In this document: positions 1-7,969 of the stretch, one piece after another
How positions within the stretch are numbered: the stretch's first letter is position 1
How the letters are laid out: each line of letters begins with the position of its first letter
DNA from: Quadrisphaera sp.
GTDB taxonomy: Bacteria; Actinomycetota; Actinomycetes; Actinomycetales; Quadrisphaeraceae
Assembly (NCBI GenBank): GCA_029258695.1
Contig: JARIBR010000142.1
Span: 1-21,275 of the forward strand
Reading direction: 5' to 3'
Length of the DNA stretch: 21,275 bases
Made by a program: the position numbers and the translations under genes
Notes under the pieces: model-generated
What the model was told of the DNA's origin: nothing
Database searches by the model: none
Seen by the model: the letters and a program-made list of their open reading frames with translations, nothing else

Positions 1-65
1 GACGCCCACACCCGAACGCCGACCTGCGCGGCCAGCCAGCACACCAGCACCACCGCGACGAGCAT
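1..65 (-). CDS. Partial N-terminus of an unrecognised membrane protein
   Basis: An open frame begins with ATG 22 bp after the leuS stop and runs off the window edge. The roughly 21 visible residues are hydrophobic (MLVAVVLVCWLAAQ...), which looks like a membrane segment at the very N-terminus. There is no clear Shine-Dalgarno sequence. A nearer ATG overlapping the leuS stop (ATGA) opens a frame that closes after eight codons, so it is not the start. Competence genes such as comEA or comEC can lie near leuS in some bacteria, but the visible piece is too short to assign a family. Confidence 0.35.
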   Translation of the reverse strand, partial: MLVAVVLVCWLAAQVGVRVWA

Positions 66-87
66 CAGGGCGCCGCGTCGCCGCTGG

Positions 88-3000
88 TCATCGCGCCGGC
101 ACCACGTTCACCAGCCGCGGCGCACGCACGATCACCGTGCGCACGCCCGCACCGTCCAGCGCCCGCGCCACCCCGGCGGTGGCGAGCGCCTTCTCGCGCA
201 GCTCGTCCTCGCCGATGTCGGCGCTCACCTCGAGGCGGTCGCGCACCTTGCCGGCCACCTGCACCACGCACGTCACGGTCTCCTCGACGAGCAGCTCCTC
301 GCGGGCGCGCGGGAACGGCTCGCGGGCCAGCGACCCCTCGTGGCCCAGCCGCTCCCACAGCTCCTCGGCGACGTGCGGGGCGAGCGGGGCGACCATGAGC
401 ACCAGCGGCTCGGCCACCTCTCGGGGCACGGCGCTCAGCCGGGTGAGCCCGTTGTTCAGCTCGGTGAGGCGCGCCAGCGCGGTGTTGAAGCGCAGCGCCT
501 CGTAGTCGGCGGTCACCGCGGCCACGGTCCTGGCCAGGAGCACCGCGGTCGCCGGGTCGGCGCCGTCGTCGGTGACGGTGGTCGCCCCCGTCGCCTCGTC
601 GACGACGTTGCGCCACAGCCGCTGCAGGAAGCGGTGCGCCCCGACCACCGCGCGGGTCTCCCACGGGCGCGAGGCCTCCAGCGGGCCCATCGACATCTCG
701 TACAGCCGGAAGGTGTCGGCGCCGTAGGCCGCGTACATGTCGTCGGGGGTGACGACGTTCTTCAGCGACTTGCCCATCTTCCCGTACTCGCGGGTGACGG
801 GCTCGCCGTTCCACAGGTGCGCGTCACCGGACTCGACCACCTCGGCCGCCGGCACGTACGAGCCACGGGTGTCGGTGAACGCGTCGGCCTGGATGTATCC
901 CTGGTTCACCAGGCGCCGGAACGGCTCCTCCGACGAGACGTGACCGAGGTCGTGCAGCACCTTGTGCCAGAACCGGGCGTACAGCAGGTGCAGCACCGAG
1001 TGCTCCACGCCACCGACGTAGAGGTCGACGCCCCCGGGGTCGCCAGCCCCCGCCGCAGCAGCCCGGCCGGAGCCGGCGCCCTCGCGCGGGCCGATCCAGT
1101 ACTCCTCGACCGCCGGGTCCACCGGGGCCTCGGTGTTCGCCGGGTCGAGGTAGCGCAGGTGGTACCAGCACGAGCCCGCCCAGTTGGGCATGGTGTTGGT
1201 CTCGCGGCGGTAGGTCGCCAGGCCGTCACCGAGGTCCAGCTCGACCTCCCCCCAGTCCGCGGCGCGCGCCAGCGGCGGCGCCGGCTCGGACGTGACGTCG
1301 TCGGGCGCGAACGTGGCCGGGGAGTAGTCGGGCACGTCCGGCAGCTCGACGGGCAGCATCGTCTCCGGCAGCGCGTGGGCCCGTCCGTCGGCGTCCCAGA
1401 CGATGGGGAACGGCTCGCCCCAGTACCGCTGACGGCTGAAGAGCCAGTCCCGCAGCCGGTAGGTCGTCCGCGCCCGCCCGGCGCCGCGCTCGCTCAGCCA
1501 GGCCAGCACCGCGTGCTTCGCGTCCTCGACGGCCATGCCGTTGATGTCCAGGCCGTCGACGGCTGAGCTGATGGCCTCGCCCGGACCGGTCCACGCCTCA
1601 CCGTCGAAACCCGCGGGAGGGGCGACGGTACGGATCACCGGCAGGTCGAAGCGGGCGGCGAAGTCCCAGTCGCGCTGGTCCTGGCCCGGCACCGCCATGA
1701 TCGCGCCGGTGCCGTAGCCCATGAGGACGTAGTCGGCGGCGAAGACGGGCAGGCGCCGCCCGTCGACGGGGTTGACCGCGACGAGCCCGGTGAACACCCC
1801 GGTCTTGTCCCGGGCGTCGTCGCCGCGCTCGGCGTCGGTGGCCGCGCTCGCCCGCGCCCGGTAGGCCCGCACCGCCTCGGCGGGGGAGGCCGCTCCCGCG
1901 GTCCACGACGCCGGGACCTCGCCCCCGCCGGGCCGCTCCCAGGAGCGCGGGAGCTCCGAGACGTCGGCCAGCAACGGGTGCTCGGGGGCGAGCGCGAGGA
2001 AGGTGGCGCCGAAGAGGGTGTCGGGGCGGGTGGTGAAGACCTGCACCCGGGCGGGCGCCGCGTCGGCGCCGCCGGACAGGCCCTCGACGGCGAAGTCCAC
2101 CTCCGCGCCGGTCGAGCGGCCGATCCAGTGCCGCTGCATCGTCTTGACCGGCTCGGGCCAGTCCAGGCGGTCCAGGTCGTCGACGAGCCGGTCCGCGTAC
2201 GCGGTGATGCGCAGCATCCACTGGCGCAGGCGGCGCGTGAAGACCGGGAAGTTCCCGCGCTCCGAGCGCCCGTCGGCGGTGACCTCCTCGTTGGCCAGCA
2301 CGGTGCCCAGGCCCGGGGACCAGTTCACCGGCGCGGAGGAGACGTAGGCGAGGCGGTGGGCGTCGATCTCGTCCGCCCGCTCCCCCGCGTCCAGCTCGTC
2401 CCAGCCGCGCCCGTCCTCGCGCGGCGCCACGGCGCGGGTGCCCGCGTCGAGCTCGGCGACCAGCTCGGAGATCGGCCGGGCCCGTCCGACGGCAGACTCC
2501 TCGGGGCCGCCGCTGCGGGGAGCGTCGGCGTCGTACCAGGAGTCGTGGAGCCTCAGGAAGATCCACTGGGTCCAGCGGTAGAACTGCGGGTCGATGGTGG
2601 TGATCGAGCGTCGTTCGTCGTGGCCCAGGCCGAGGCGCCGCAGCTGCTGGCGCATCACGGCGGTGTTCGCCTCCGTGGTGGTCCGCGGGTGGGCACCGGT
2701 CTGGACCGCGAACTGCTCCGCCGGGAGGCCGAAGGCGTCGTACCCCAGGGTGTGCAGGACGTTGCGCCCGCGCATGCGCTCGAAGCGCGCGAGGACGTCG
2801 GTGGCGATGTAGCCCAGCGGGTGCCCGACGTGCAGCCCCGCCCCGGAGGGGTAGGGGAACATGTCCATGACGAAGAGCTTCTCCCCCAGCGCGGCCACGG
2901 CGTCGGGATCGGCCCACGGGCCGGCGGGGTTCGGCGCCTCGAAGGTGCCCTCGTCGGCCCAGCGCCGCTGCCACCGGGCCTCGATGCGAGCGGCGAGCGA

Positions 3001-3096
3001 GGCGTCGTAGCGCTCCGCGAGCGCCGGGGCCCAGCCCGCTCCGGGGCGGTCGTCGTCGCTGCCGGGGGGTGCGGACGGGTCGGTCGCGGTGCTCAC
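88..3096 (-). CDS. leuS: Leucyl-tRNA synthetase (LeuRS)
   Basis: Charges tRNA-Leu with leucine in the cytoplasm. The product is 1002 aa, somewhat longer than most bacterial LeuRS. Class I signatures are clear: the HIGH-type motif is HVGH (residues 89-92) in the [14 protein letters not shown] context, and the KMSKS-type loop is KMGKS (773-777). The CP1 editing domain lies between them, with the threonine-rich [11 protein letters not shown] motif and a later [10 protein letters not shown] segment. The usual editing-site GHD is GQD here. A Gly/Ala-rich insertion (encoded near 1030-1090) follows the tryptophan-rich [14 protein letters not shown] block, just before the [15 protein letters not shown] motif. 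The GTG start at 3096 was chosen because the family N-terminus follows it, the upstream frame is low-complexity, and a TACCCT hexamer sits 6 nt before it. A co-directional GGDEF-like gene ends 20 bp upstream. Confidence 0.96.
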   Translation of the reverse strand: MSTATDPSAPPGSDDDRPGAGWAPALAERYDASLAARIEARWQRRWADEGTFEAPNPAGPWADPDAVAALGEKLFVMDMFPYPSGAGLHVGHPLGYIATDVLARFERMRGRNVLHTLGYDAFGLPAEQFAVQTGAHPRTTTEANTAVMRQQLRRLGLGHDERRSITTIDPQFYRWTQWIFLRLHDSWYDADAPRSGGPEESAVGRARPISELVAELDAGTRAVAPREDGRGWDELDAGERADEIDAHRLAYVSSAPVNWSPGLGTVLANEEVTADGRSERGNFPVFTRRLRQWMLRITAYADRLVDDLDRLDWPEPVKTMQRHWIGRSTGAEVDFAVEGLSGGADAAPARVQVFTTRPDTLFGATFLALAPEHPLLADVSELPRSWERPGGGEVPASWTAGAASPAEAVRAYRARASAATDAERGDDARDKTGVFTGLVAVNPVDGRRLPVFAADYVLMGYGTGAIMAVPGQDQRDWDFAARFDLPVIRTVAPPAGFDGEAWTGPGEAISSAVDGLDINGMAVEDAKHAVLAWLSERGAGRARTTYRLRDWLFSRQRYWGEPFPIVWDADGRAHALPETMLPVELPDVPDYSPATFAPDDVTSEPAPPLARAADWGEVELDLGDGLATYRRETNTMPNWAGSCWYHLRYLDPANTEAPVDPAVEEYWIGPREGAGSGRAAAAGAGDPGGVDLYVGGVEHSVLHLLYARFWHKVLHDLGHVSSEEPFRRLVNQGYIQADAFTDTRGSYVPAAEVVESGDAHLWNGEPVTREYGKMGKSLKNVVTPDDMYAAYGADTFRLYEMSMGPLEASRPWETRAVVGAHRFLQRLWRNVVDEATGATTVTDDGADPATAVLLARTVAAVTADYEALRFNTALARLTELNNGLTRLSAVPREVAEPLVLMVAPLAPHVAEELWERLGHEGSLAREPFPRAREELLVEETVTCVVQVAGKVRDRLEVSADIGEDELREKALATAGVARALDGAGVRTVIVRAPRLVNVVPAR

Positions 3097-3102
3097 GCTG
3101 CC

Positions 3103-3108
3103 AGGGTA
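3103..3108 (-). promoter_or_regulatory. Candidate leaderless -10 element of leuS
   Basis: On the minus strand TACCCT is followed by 6 nt and then the GTG start of leuS. That spacing would place the transcription start at or next to the start codon. No convincing -35 hexamer is visible, and there is no Shine-Dalgarno sequence before the GTG. Confidence 0.5.
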
Positions 3109-3116
3109 GCCGCGCG

Positions 3117-4025
3117 TCAGGGGCGCCGGTCGGAGCCGATCTGCGCTCCCCGGGGGTCGATGGCCGGCCCGCGCAGCGCGCGGCGCAGCCCGAGGTCCTC
3201 GTCGGCGCGGTGGGTGATCTCGCTCAGACCGCCGGAGTCCCACGGCTGGAGCTGACCGACGCCGACGAGCACCGTGCACGGCCACTCGCGCAGGCTCAGC
3301 GGGGGCGTGCGCAGCAGCAGCGCCCGCAAGCGCCGCTCGAGGTCCAGGGCGCCGGTCCCGGAGCCGGGGCCGACCACGACGAACGTCACCTCTCCGGAGC
3401 GGCACACCACGTCGGTGCCGCGCGTGGCGCTGCGCAGGGCCTCCGCGACGGCGACGACCACCTCGTCGACGGCCCGGGGGCCGAGGGCGTCCAGCACCGC
3501 GGGCACGCCCTCGATCTCGATGACCGCGGCGTGCATCGCCCCGGACTGGCGCCGCACCATCGCGTGCAGGTGCTCACCGAGCAGCGACAGACCGTGCGTG
3601 TTGTAGCACCCCGTCAGCTCGTCGACGACGGTGAGCTCGGCGGCCCGCGTCCGCTCGGCCGCGATGGACCGCTGGTCCCGTCGCCGCTGCAGACGCCACA
3701 GGGTCACCACCGCGGCGGAGACCGCGACGGCGGCGCTCATGCCGGCGACGGCGAGCGGGGACGCCCCCCACCACAGCGTGACCACCGCGGCCACCAGCAG
3801 CGTCGCGACCCCGAGCGCCACGGCGCGCGGGCGGATCGACAGGGCGCCGAGCGCGGTCGCCAGGACGGGCAGGACCACCCCCGGCCAGGCGCTCGCGGTG
3901 ATCGCCGACGCCGTCACGACGGCGGCTGCGACGCCGACGGCAGCGGCCCCCACGAGGACCCCGGTGGGGGGCGGACGGTGCCGTGGCGGGGTGGCGTGCG
4001 CCGCCAGGTGGCGCGATGAGGTCAC
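3117..4025 (-). CDS. Membrane protein with degenerate GGDEF domain
   Basis: About 302 aa. The N-terminal half has several hydrophobic segments (about residues 22-110), followed by a basic/coiled stretch ([10 protein letters not shown]) and a GGDEF-fold domain that starts with [14 protein letters not shown] (133-146). The catalytic signature is lost: where an active enzyme has R-x-GGDEF this protein has RSGEVTF (209-215), and the metal-binding D-x-D-x-FK region reads EIEGV. It is therefore unlikely to make c-di-GMP; it could bind nucleotide or act as a regulatory partner. It is transcribed away from an intact diguanylate cyclase 156 bp away and ends 20 bp before leuS. The start is uncertain: the GTG at 4025 is used here, GTG at 4055 is an alternative, and neither has a clear ribosome site. 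Confidence 0.75.
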   Translation of the reverse strand: MTSSRHLAAHATPPRHRPPPTGVLVGAAAVGVAAAVVTASAITASAWPGVVLPVLATALGALSIRPRAVALGVATLLVAAVVTLWWGASPLAVAGMSAAVAVSAAVVTLWRLQRRRDQRSIAAERTRAAELTVVDELTGCYNTHGLSLLGEHLHAMVRRQSGAMHAAVIEIEGVPAVLDALGPRAVDEVVVAVAEALRSATRGTDVVCRSGEVTFVVVGPGSGTGALDLERRLRALLLRTPPLSLREWPCTVLVGVGQLQPWDSGGLSEITHRADEDLGLRRALRGPAIDPRGAQIGSDRRP

Positions 4026-4161
4026 CCGGTGGCCATCGGTCGCACCGGTCGCCACCTTGAGGGCGCCCGCGTCGAGCTCATCCGTGCCACCCTGCCACCG
4101 CGCGGACCCCCACGTCGGGTGAGGTCCCCGGTCGCCGCAGCGCCGCTCAACCCGTGAGGGC

Positions 4162-4180
4162 CTCCTGCCGATGGCAGGGG
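4162..4180 (+). promoter_or_regulatory. Hairpin immediately before the diguanylate cyclase start
   Basis: CTCCTGCC and GGCAGGGG pair across a 3-nt loop (one T-G wobble), ending 1 nt before the GTG at 4182. The 3' arm is the only purine-rich, Shine-Dalgarno-like stretch near the start, so folding would hide it. A regulatory role is inference. Confidence 0.35.
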
Positions 4181-4181
4181 C

Positions 4182-5306
4182 GTGAGAGCACTGGCGACCA
4201 CCGACGAGCAGGTGGCCTTCTGGCGCAGCCACACCCGCCAGGGCATCGCCCTGTGCCTCGCCGTCCCGTCGATCATCGCCCTGGACGTGGCGCTGTCCCG
4301 CGACTCGGCGCACCCGGTGGCGCTCTACGCGATCGCAGCGTCCATGGTGCTCGTCGGGATCGTGGTGCCCTTCGTGCCGATGGAGAAGGTGGTGCGCCAC
4401 CGTTACGGCCGCCTGTTCTTCGACGCCTGGGACGCCACCGGCATCGTCCTCACCGGCGTCACGGCGGTCCTCGACGGCGGGATCACCAGTCCCTACGTCG
4501 TCTTCCTCTACATCCTGCTGGCCCACGCGGCGATGGCGTACCCCCCGGTCGGCACGACGATCGCCGGGGCGGGCGCCATCACCTGCTACGTGGCCGTCGG
4601 CGCACTCACCGGCGCCGCCGCCCACGACCTGGTCGTCGGGTCCCTCTCGCTCGCCGTGGCCACCGGCACGTGCGCCGTCGCCTCGTGGAACCTCGTGCGC
4701 ACGAACGCGCAGACCCGGGCGCTGGCGGACCGGCTCGCGGAGCTGGCGGACCGCGACGGGCTCACGGGGCTGCTCAACCACCGGGCGCTGCACCACCGGC
4801 TCGACGTCGCGGCGTCCAGCGCCTCGCCGGAGCGGCCGCTGTCGGTGGTGCTCGTCGACGTCGACGAGTTCAAGGCCGTCAACGAAACCTTCGGGCACGC
4901 GGCCGGTGACGCGGTGCTGCGCCTGGTCGCCGGCGTGCTGACCGACGCCAGCGGCACGGGCGACCACGCGGGGCGCCTGGGCGGCGACGAGTTCGCGCTG
5001 GTCCTGCCCGTGGCGAACCGCGAGGAAGCCCTGACGCTGGCGCGCGGGCTGTGCCAGCAGGTGCGCGCGGTCGGTGAGGCGTACGGGGTCAGTCTGAGCG
5101 CCGGGGTCGCGACGACGTCGGGCACCGACGCGGCGGCGCTGCTCGCCGAGGCCGACGCGGCCGTCTACCACGCGAAGCGCACCGGCCGGGACCGCGCCGC
5201 GACGGCGCCTCCGCGGCCGGTGCCGGAGCGTCGGGGCACCGGCACCGGCACCGGCACCGGCACCGTCGCGCACGCCGCCGAGCCGGTCGTCCACCTGCCG
5301 CGGTGA
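4182..5306 (+). CDS. Membrane-bound diguanylate cyclase (GGDEF)
   Basis: Condenses two GTP into the second messenger c-di-GMP. The protein is 374 aa. The N-terminal part (about residues 20-180) contains five or six hydrophobic segments with no recognised sensor family, and a linker (ALADRLAELADRDGLTGLLN) leads into the GGDEF domain. Active-site features are intact: VDVDEFK for metal binding and LGGDEFAL with GGDEF at 267-271. The allosteric I-site position, five residues before GGDEF, reads GTGD rather than RxxD, so product inhibition is probably weak or absent. The C-terminal tail carries a Gly-Thr repeat encoded by five GGCACC units. The GTG start was chosen because it opens the frame just ahead of the first hydrophobic segment; no ideal ribosome site is visible. 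It diverges from the degenerate GGDEF gene. Confidence 0.9.
   Translation: MRALATTDEQVAFWRSHTRQGIALCLAVPSIIALDVALSRDSAHPVALYAIAASMVLVGIVVPFVPMEKVVRHRYGRLFFDAWDATGIVLTGVTAVLDGGITSPYVVFLYILLAHAAMAYPPVGTTIAGAGAITCYVAVGALTGAAAHDLVVGSLSLAVATGTCAVASWNLVRTNAQTRALADRLAELADRDGLTGLLNHRALHHRLDVAASSASPERPLSVVLVDVDEFKAVNETFGHAAGDAVLRLVAGVLTDASGTGDHAGRLGGDEFALVLPVANREEALTLARGLCQQVRAVGEAYGVSLSAGVATTSGTDAAALLAEADAAVYHAKRTGRDRAATAPPRPVPERRGTGTGTGTGTVAHAAEPVVHLPR
5235..5264 (+). repeat. Hexanucleotide microsatellite (GGCACC)x5
   Basis: Five perfect tandem copies of GGCACC inside the 3' end of the diguanylate cyclase gene, coding alternating Gly and Thr. Six-base units keep the reading frame when copy number changes. 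Confidence 0.9.
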
Positions 5307-5313
5307 CGCTGCG

Positions 5314-5332
5314 GGCGCCGGACGTCGGCGCC
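5314..5332. terminator. Hairpin between convergent genes
   Basis: GGCGCCG and CGGCGCC form a 7-bp stem with a 5-nt loop (GACGT), starting 8 bp after the diguanylate cyclase stop and 42 bp from the convergent monooxygenase stop. There is no T-tract, as is common for high-GC Actinomycetota. It could serve both strands. Confidence 0.5.
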
Positions 5333-5373
5333 GTGTCGAGCGTCACCACCGGCGCACGGGCCGTCGACAGCGC

Positions 5374-5733
5374 CTAGAACACGCCCTGGCTCGGCGTGCC
5401 CATCGGCACGCTCGCACCGATGAGAGCCTGTGAGTCGCCCAGCACGAGGTCGGCCAGCGCGGCGCCCGTGGCGGCCATGTGGTCGGAGGCGACGTGGGCC
5501 TCGAGGGCCTCGCGGCTCGCCCAGCGCTCCACGAACACGATGCGCTCAGGGTTCTCGAACGCGTTGACGGCGTAGGTGAGGCATCCCGGCTCCGCGTGCA
5601 CGCTGGGCACGTTGCCCGCGATGATGCCCAGCACCTGCGCGAGGTGACCCTCCTTCGGGGTCACGGTGGCGACGACCACCACGGTGGGGTCCTCGGGGAC
5701 CAGCGAGACGTCGGTGGGCAGCGTGTCGGTCAT
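5374..5733 (-). CDS. ABM-family (antibiotic biosynthesis monooxygenase fold) protein
   Basis: A 119-aa small dimeric ferredoxin-like-fold protein of the ABM/YgiN type. The core runs from about residue 19: VVVVATVTPKEG, then HAEPGCLTYAV (46-56), NPERIVFVERW (61-71) and the REALEAHVASDHM helix (74-86), which are hallmarks of the family. Known members oxidise quinols or polyketides without cofactors, or have related small-molecule roles; the substrate cannot be told from sequence. ATG at 5733 was chosen because an earlier in-frame ATG adds only low-complexity residues upstream of the conserved core. It lies downstream of the S8 protease on the same strand, but a strong hairpin separates them, so it is probably expressed on its own. 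CACGCT, a weak -10-like hexamer, sits 6 nt before the ATG. Confidence 0.85.
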   Translation of the reverse strand: MTDTLPTDVSLVPEDPTVVVVATVTPKEGHLAQVLGIIAGNVPSVHAEPGCLTYAVNAFENPERIVFVERWASREALEAHVASDHMAATGAALADLVLGDSQALIGASVPMGTPSQGVF

Positions 5734-5752
5734 CGCGCGAGCGTGGCAGACG

Positions 5753-5792
5753 ACGGCCCGGCGACCCACCGGAGGGTGGGCCGTCGGGCCGT
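5753..5792 (-). terminator. Long near-perfect hairpin downstream of the S8 protease
   Basis: Two 18-nt arms (5753-5770 and 5775-5792) pair with one A-C mismatch and one G-T wobble around a GGAG tetraloop. It starts 45 bp after the protease stop and ends 20 bp before the monooxygenase start, on the minus strand. It fits a strong factor-independent terminator without a T-tract, isolating the two genes. Confidence 0.6.
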
Positions 5793-5797
5793 TCTGG

Positions 5798-5841
5798 CGG
5801 AGCTGGTCGGTCAGTGACGTCCGTCGGAGCTGGTCCGTCAG
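5798..5841. repeat. 17-bp direct repeat, period 27, at the protease 3' end
   Basis: CGGAGCTGGTCGGTCAG (5798-5814) recurs as CGGAGCTGGTCCGTCAG (5825-5841) with one mismatch. The second copy overlaps the stop codon of the S8 protease, so this looks like a short tandem duplication of the end of the gene. Confidence 0.8.
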
Positions 5842-7658
5842 CTCAGGGCGGTCACCGCGGCCTGGGCGTCGACGACGCCCTGGCCGTAGAACCCGTTGCG
5901 GTCCGCGGGACCGTCGCAGGTAGCGGTGCTCTCCGTCGTGCCGGAGGCACGCACGAGGCGGTAGACCTGCTCGCGCGGGTCCGGGCAGGCCACGTCGCTC
6001 GCCGTCCCGAGCAGGACCATCTCGGTCTTGTCCGGTGACAGGCCGATCTCCCCGGGACGCTTGCTGTCCTTCGCGCCGTAGCGGCTGACCACCAGCGCGG
6101 CGACGCCGGCCGCGTGGGGTGCGGCCATCGACGTGCCCTGCAGGTACTGGTAGTACCCGCAGACGTCGTCCTGGCAGTCCTTCACGACGAACGGCGTGGT
6201 CGGGTTGCCGGCCTCGTCGACGTCGCCGGACAGCCGGGCGAGGTGCTCGGGGTAGGCGGCGAGGATCAGCCCGGCCGGGTCGGCGCGGTCGTCGGCGGTG
6301 TCGAAGGCGTCACCGCCGGGCGCCGAGACGTCGGACTGCTCGGTGCCGTAGTTGGAGTAGTACGCCTTGCGTCCGGAGGGCCCCGTCGAGTTCACGGTCA
6401 CGACACCGTCCGCCTCGGAGGGCATGGACAGGCAGGTGCTGTTGTCGATGGTGCGCTCGCGGGCGGCCACCGGGTCGCCGTTCTCGTCGACGGGGTAGTC
6501 GGGGCTGGAGGCGTCCACGCCCGGCTCACCGAGGTCGGTGGCGCCGTTGCCCGACGCCGAGACCGGCAGCACCCCTCCGGCCCGCGCGAAGTCGAGGGCT
6601 CGCTGGACGGAGGCCACGACGATGCGCTGCTCCCGCTGCTCCGCAGGGCTGTCAGCCGGGTTGGCGGTGCAGTTGTACAGCCACGGGTCGACGTAGAAGC
6701 TCATGTTGATGACGTCGATCCCCGAGCGCCCCGCCTCGGAGATGGCGTCGAGGGTGGGCTGGAGGAAGAAGTAGCCGCTGTCCTGGCCGGCGCGCAGGTT
6801 GACCAGCGTGACGCCGGGGGCGACACCGGCGATGCCGATCCCGTTGGCCGGCGAGCCGATGGTCGACGCCACGTGGGTGCCGTGCCCGTCGTCGTCGACG
6901 TCGGCCGGGTCCACGCAGCCCTCGACCTCGCACTCCCCGTCGATGGCGGGGATGTCGGTGGTGAAGTTGCGGCTGGCGTCGGCGTCGAAGTTGGGGGCGA
7001 TGTCCGGGTGGGAGCCGTCGACGCCGGTGTCGATGACGCCGACCCTGACGCCCTTCTTGCCGCGCTCCACGGCGTAGGAACCCTCCGGGGTGGCGTTGAT
7101 GGCGCGCATGTCCCACTGCCGGTCGCTCAGCGGCTCGCCCTCGGTGGCGTTCCCGCGGCCCGTCGCGCCGTCCGGGGTGACGCCGCGCCCGGCGCCCCGC
7201 CGCGCGGTGGCGGCGGCCTCGGCCCGGTCGGCGTCGGAGAGGCGCTCGACCTCGTCGATGGCGTCCACCTGGTCCGCGGCGGGCGCTGCGTCGGGCGTGG
7301 CACCGATGCTGGTGTTCCGAGCCGCCCCGACCAGGGCCTCCGCCTCGCCGGCGGCAGCCATGAAGGCGTCCGAGGCCGCGGTGACCACCGCGTAGCCGAC
7401 CTCCGCGTCGGAGGAGACCACGGTGCCGCCCGCCGCCTCGATGGCGGCGCGGGCCTCGGCCTCGGAGGCACCCTCCTCGTACAGGACCACGTAGCCGGTC
7501 TCGGCGGGTGCTGCTGCGCTGGAGTCGGCGTCAGGGGTGCTGGAGCTCTCGGCGCTGCTGGGGCTCGTCGGTCCGGCGACGGCGCCGGGCACCGTCGCCG
7601 CGATGAGCGCTCCGGCCATCGTGGCCGTGAGCAGGGTCCTTCTCGTTCTGCGGAGCAT
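5838..7658 (-). CDS. Secreted subtilisin-like serine protease (S8 family)
   Basis: A 606-aa exported protease. A signal peptide is clear: MLRRTRRTLL, then a hydrophobic core to about residue 28. A probable I9-type propeptide follows (about 55-105, TGYVVLYEEGASEAEARAAI). The catalytic domain runs from about 200 to the end, with Asp210 in GVIDTGVD, His259 in DDGHGTHVAS and Ser510 in GTSMAAPHAAG; the oxyanion Asn is N371 in SASGNG. Eight cysteines (243, 248, 330, 409, 495, 500, 558, 581) could form disulfides outside the cell. A long Ala/Asp-rich linker separates propeptide and catalytic domain. ATG at 7658 is supported by AGGAGG 5 nt upstream and by the signal peptide beginning there. No membrane anchor is seen after the catalytic domain. 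The natural substrate is unknown. Confidence 0.94.
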   Translation of the reverse strand: MLRRTRRTLLTATMAGALIAATVPGAVAGPTSPSSAESSSTPDADSSAAAPAETGYVVLYEEGASEAEARAAIEAAGGTVVSSDAEVGYAVVTAASDAFMAAAGEAEALVGAARNTSIGATPDAAPAADQVDAIDEVERLSDADRAEAAATARRGAGRGVTPDGATGRGNATEGEPLSDRQWDMRAINATPEGSYAVERGKKGVRVGVIDTGVDGSHPDIAPNFDADASRNFTTDIPAIDGECEVEGCVDPADVDDDGHGTHVASTIGSPANGIGIAGVAPGVTLVNLRAGQDSGYFFLQPTLDAISEAGRSGIDVINMSFYVDPWLYNCTANPADSPAEQREQRIVVASVQRALDFARAGGVLPVSASGNGATDLGEPGVDASSPDYPVDENGDPVAARERTIDNSTCLSMPSEADGVVTVNSTGPSGRKAYYSNYGTEQSDVSAPGGDAFDTADDRADPAGLILAAYPEHLARLSGDVDEAGNPTTPFVVKDCQDDVCGYYQYLQGTSMAAPHAAGVAALVVSRYGAKDSKRPGEIGLSPDKTEMVLLGTASDVACPDPREQVYRLVRASGTTESTATCDGPADRNGFYGQGVVDAQAAVTALS

Positions 7659-7756
7659 CAGTCCTCCTGGGCGTCCTGGGGCCACCGCGGAGGCTGTCCA
7701 CGGCGGCGTGGGACCGCGCCCAACTAGCAACTCTGCGTTGGACGGCGGCTGCGCTC

Positions 7757-7785
7757 AGTGTCGGGTTTGACCCAGGTGGCGTCAA
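7757..7785 (-). promoter_or_regulatory. Candidate promoter of the S8 protease
   Basis: On the minus strand TTGACG (7780-7785) and GACACT (7757-7762) are 17 bp apart, close to the housekeeping sigma-factor pattern. The predicted leader of about 90 nt includes the AGGAGG ribosome site before ATG 7658. Confidence 0.45.
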
Positions 7786-7820
7786 GCGGAACCGGAGAAC
7801 TTCTTGACGCCCGTTCTGGG

Positions 7821-7878
7821 CGTCGAGCGGGGAGTTCGGGCGGTCCCGGCACGTCGAGCGGGGAGCCGGTGCGGTCCC
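7821..7878. repeat. Two imperfect 27-bp tandem units (period 31)
   Basis: Units at 7821-7847 and 7852-7878 share CGTCGAGCGGGGAG at the left and GCGGTCCC at the right, differing in the five bases between. TCGAGCGGGGA within the second unit has an 11-bp perfect inverted partner at 7903-7913. Confidence 0.7.
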
Positions 7879-7909
7879 CTGCGGCGTGTCGCGCGCACGA
7901 GGTCCCCGC

Positions 7910-7937
7910 TCGAGCACCGCTCGAAACCGGTGCTCGA
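7910..7937 (-). terminator. Hairpin downstream of the MBL-fold hydrolase
   Basis: TCGAGCACCG and CGGTGCTCGA form a perfect 10-bp stem with an 8-nt loop, 32 bp past the hydrolase stop on the minus strand. No T-tract follows. Confidence 0.5.
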
Positions 7938-7969
7938 CGCGCGCGCTCAGGCGCAGAGCTCAGGGCGCC

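Larger units (their letters stand above)
7659..7969. other. Intergenic region upstream of the S8 protease, rich in short repeats
   Basis: This 311-bp stretch has no convincing gene. It holds the protease ribosome site and candidate promoter, a hairpin at 7804-7826 (GACGCCC/GGGCGTC core, loop GTTCT), two imperfect copies of a 27-bp unit beginning CGTCGAGCGGGGAG at 7821 and 7852 (period 31), an inverted partner of that unit at 7903-7913, and a terminator-like hairpin at 7910-7937. Confidence 0.7.
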
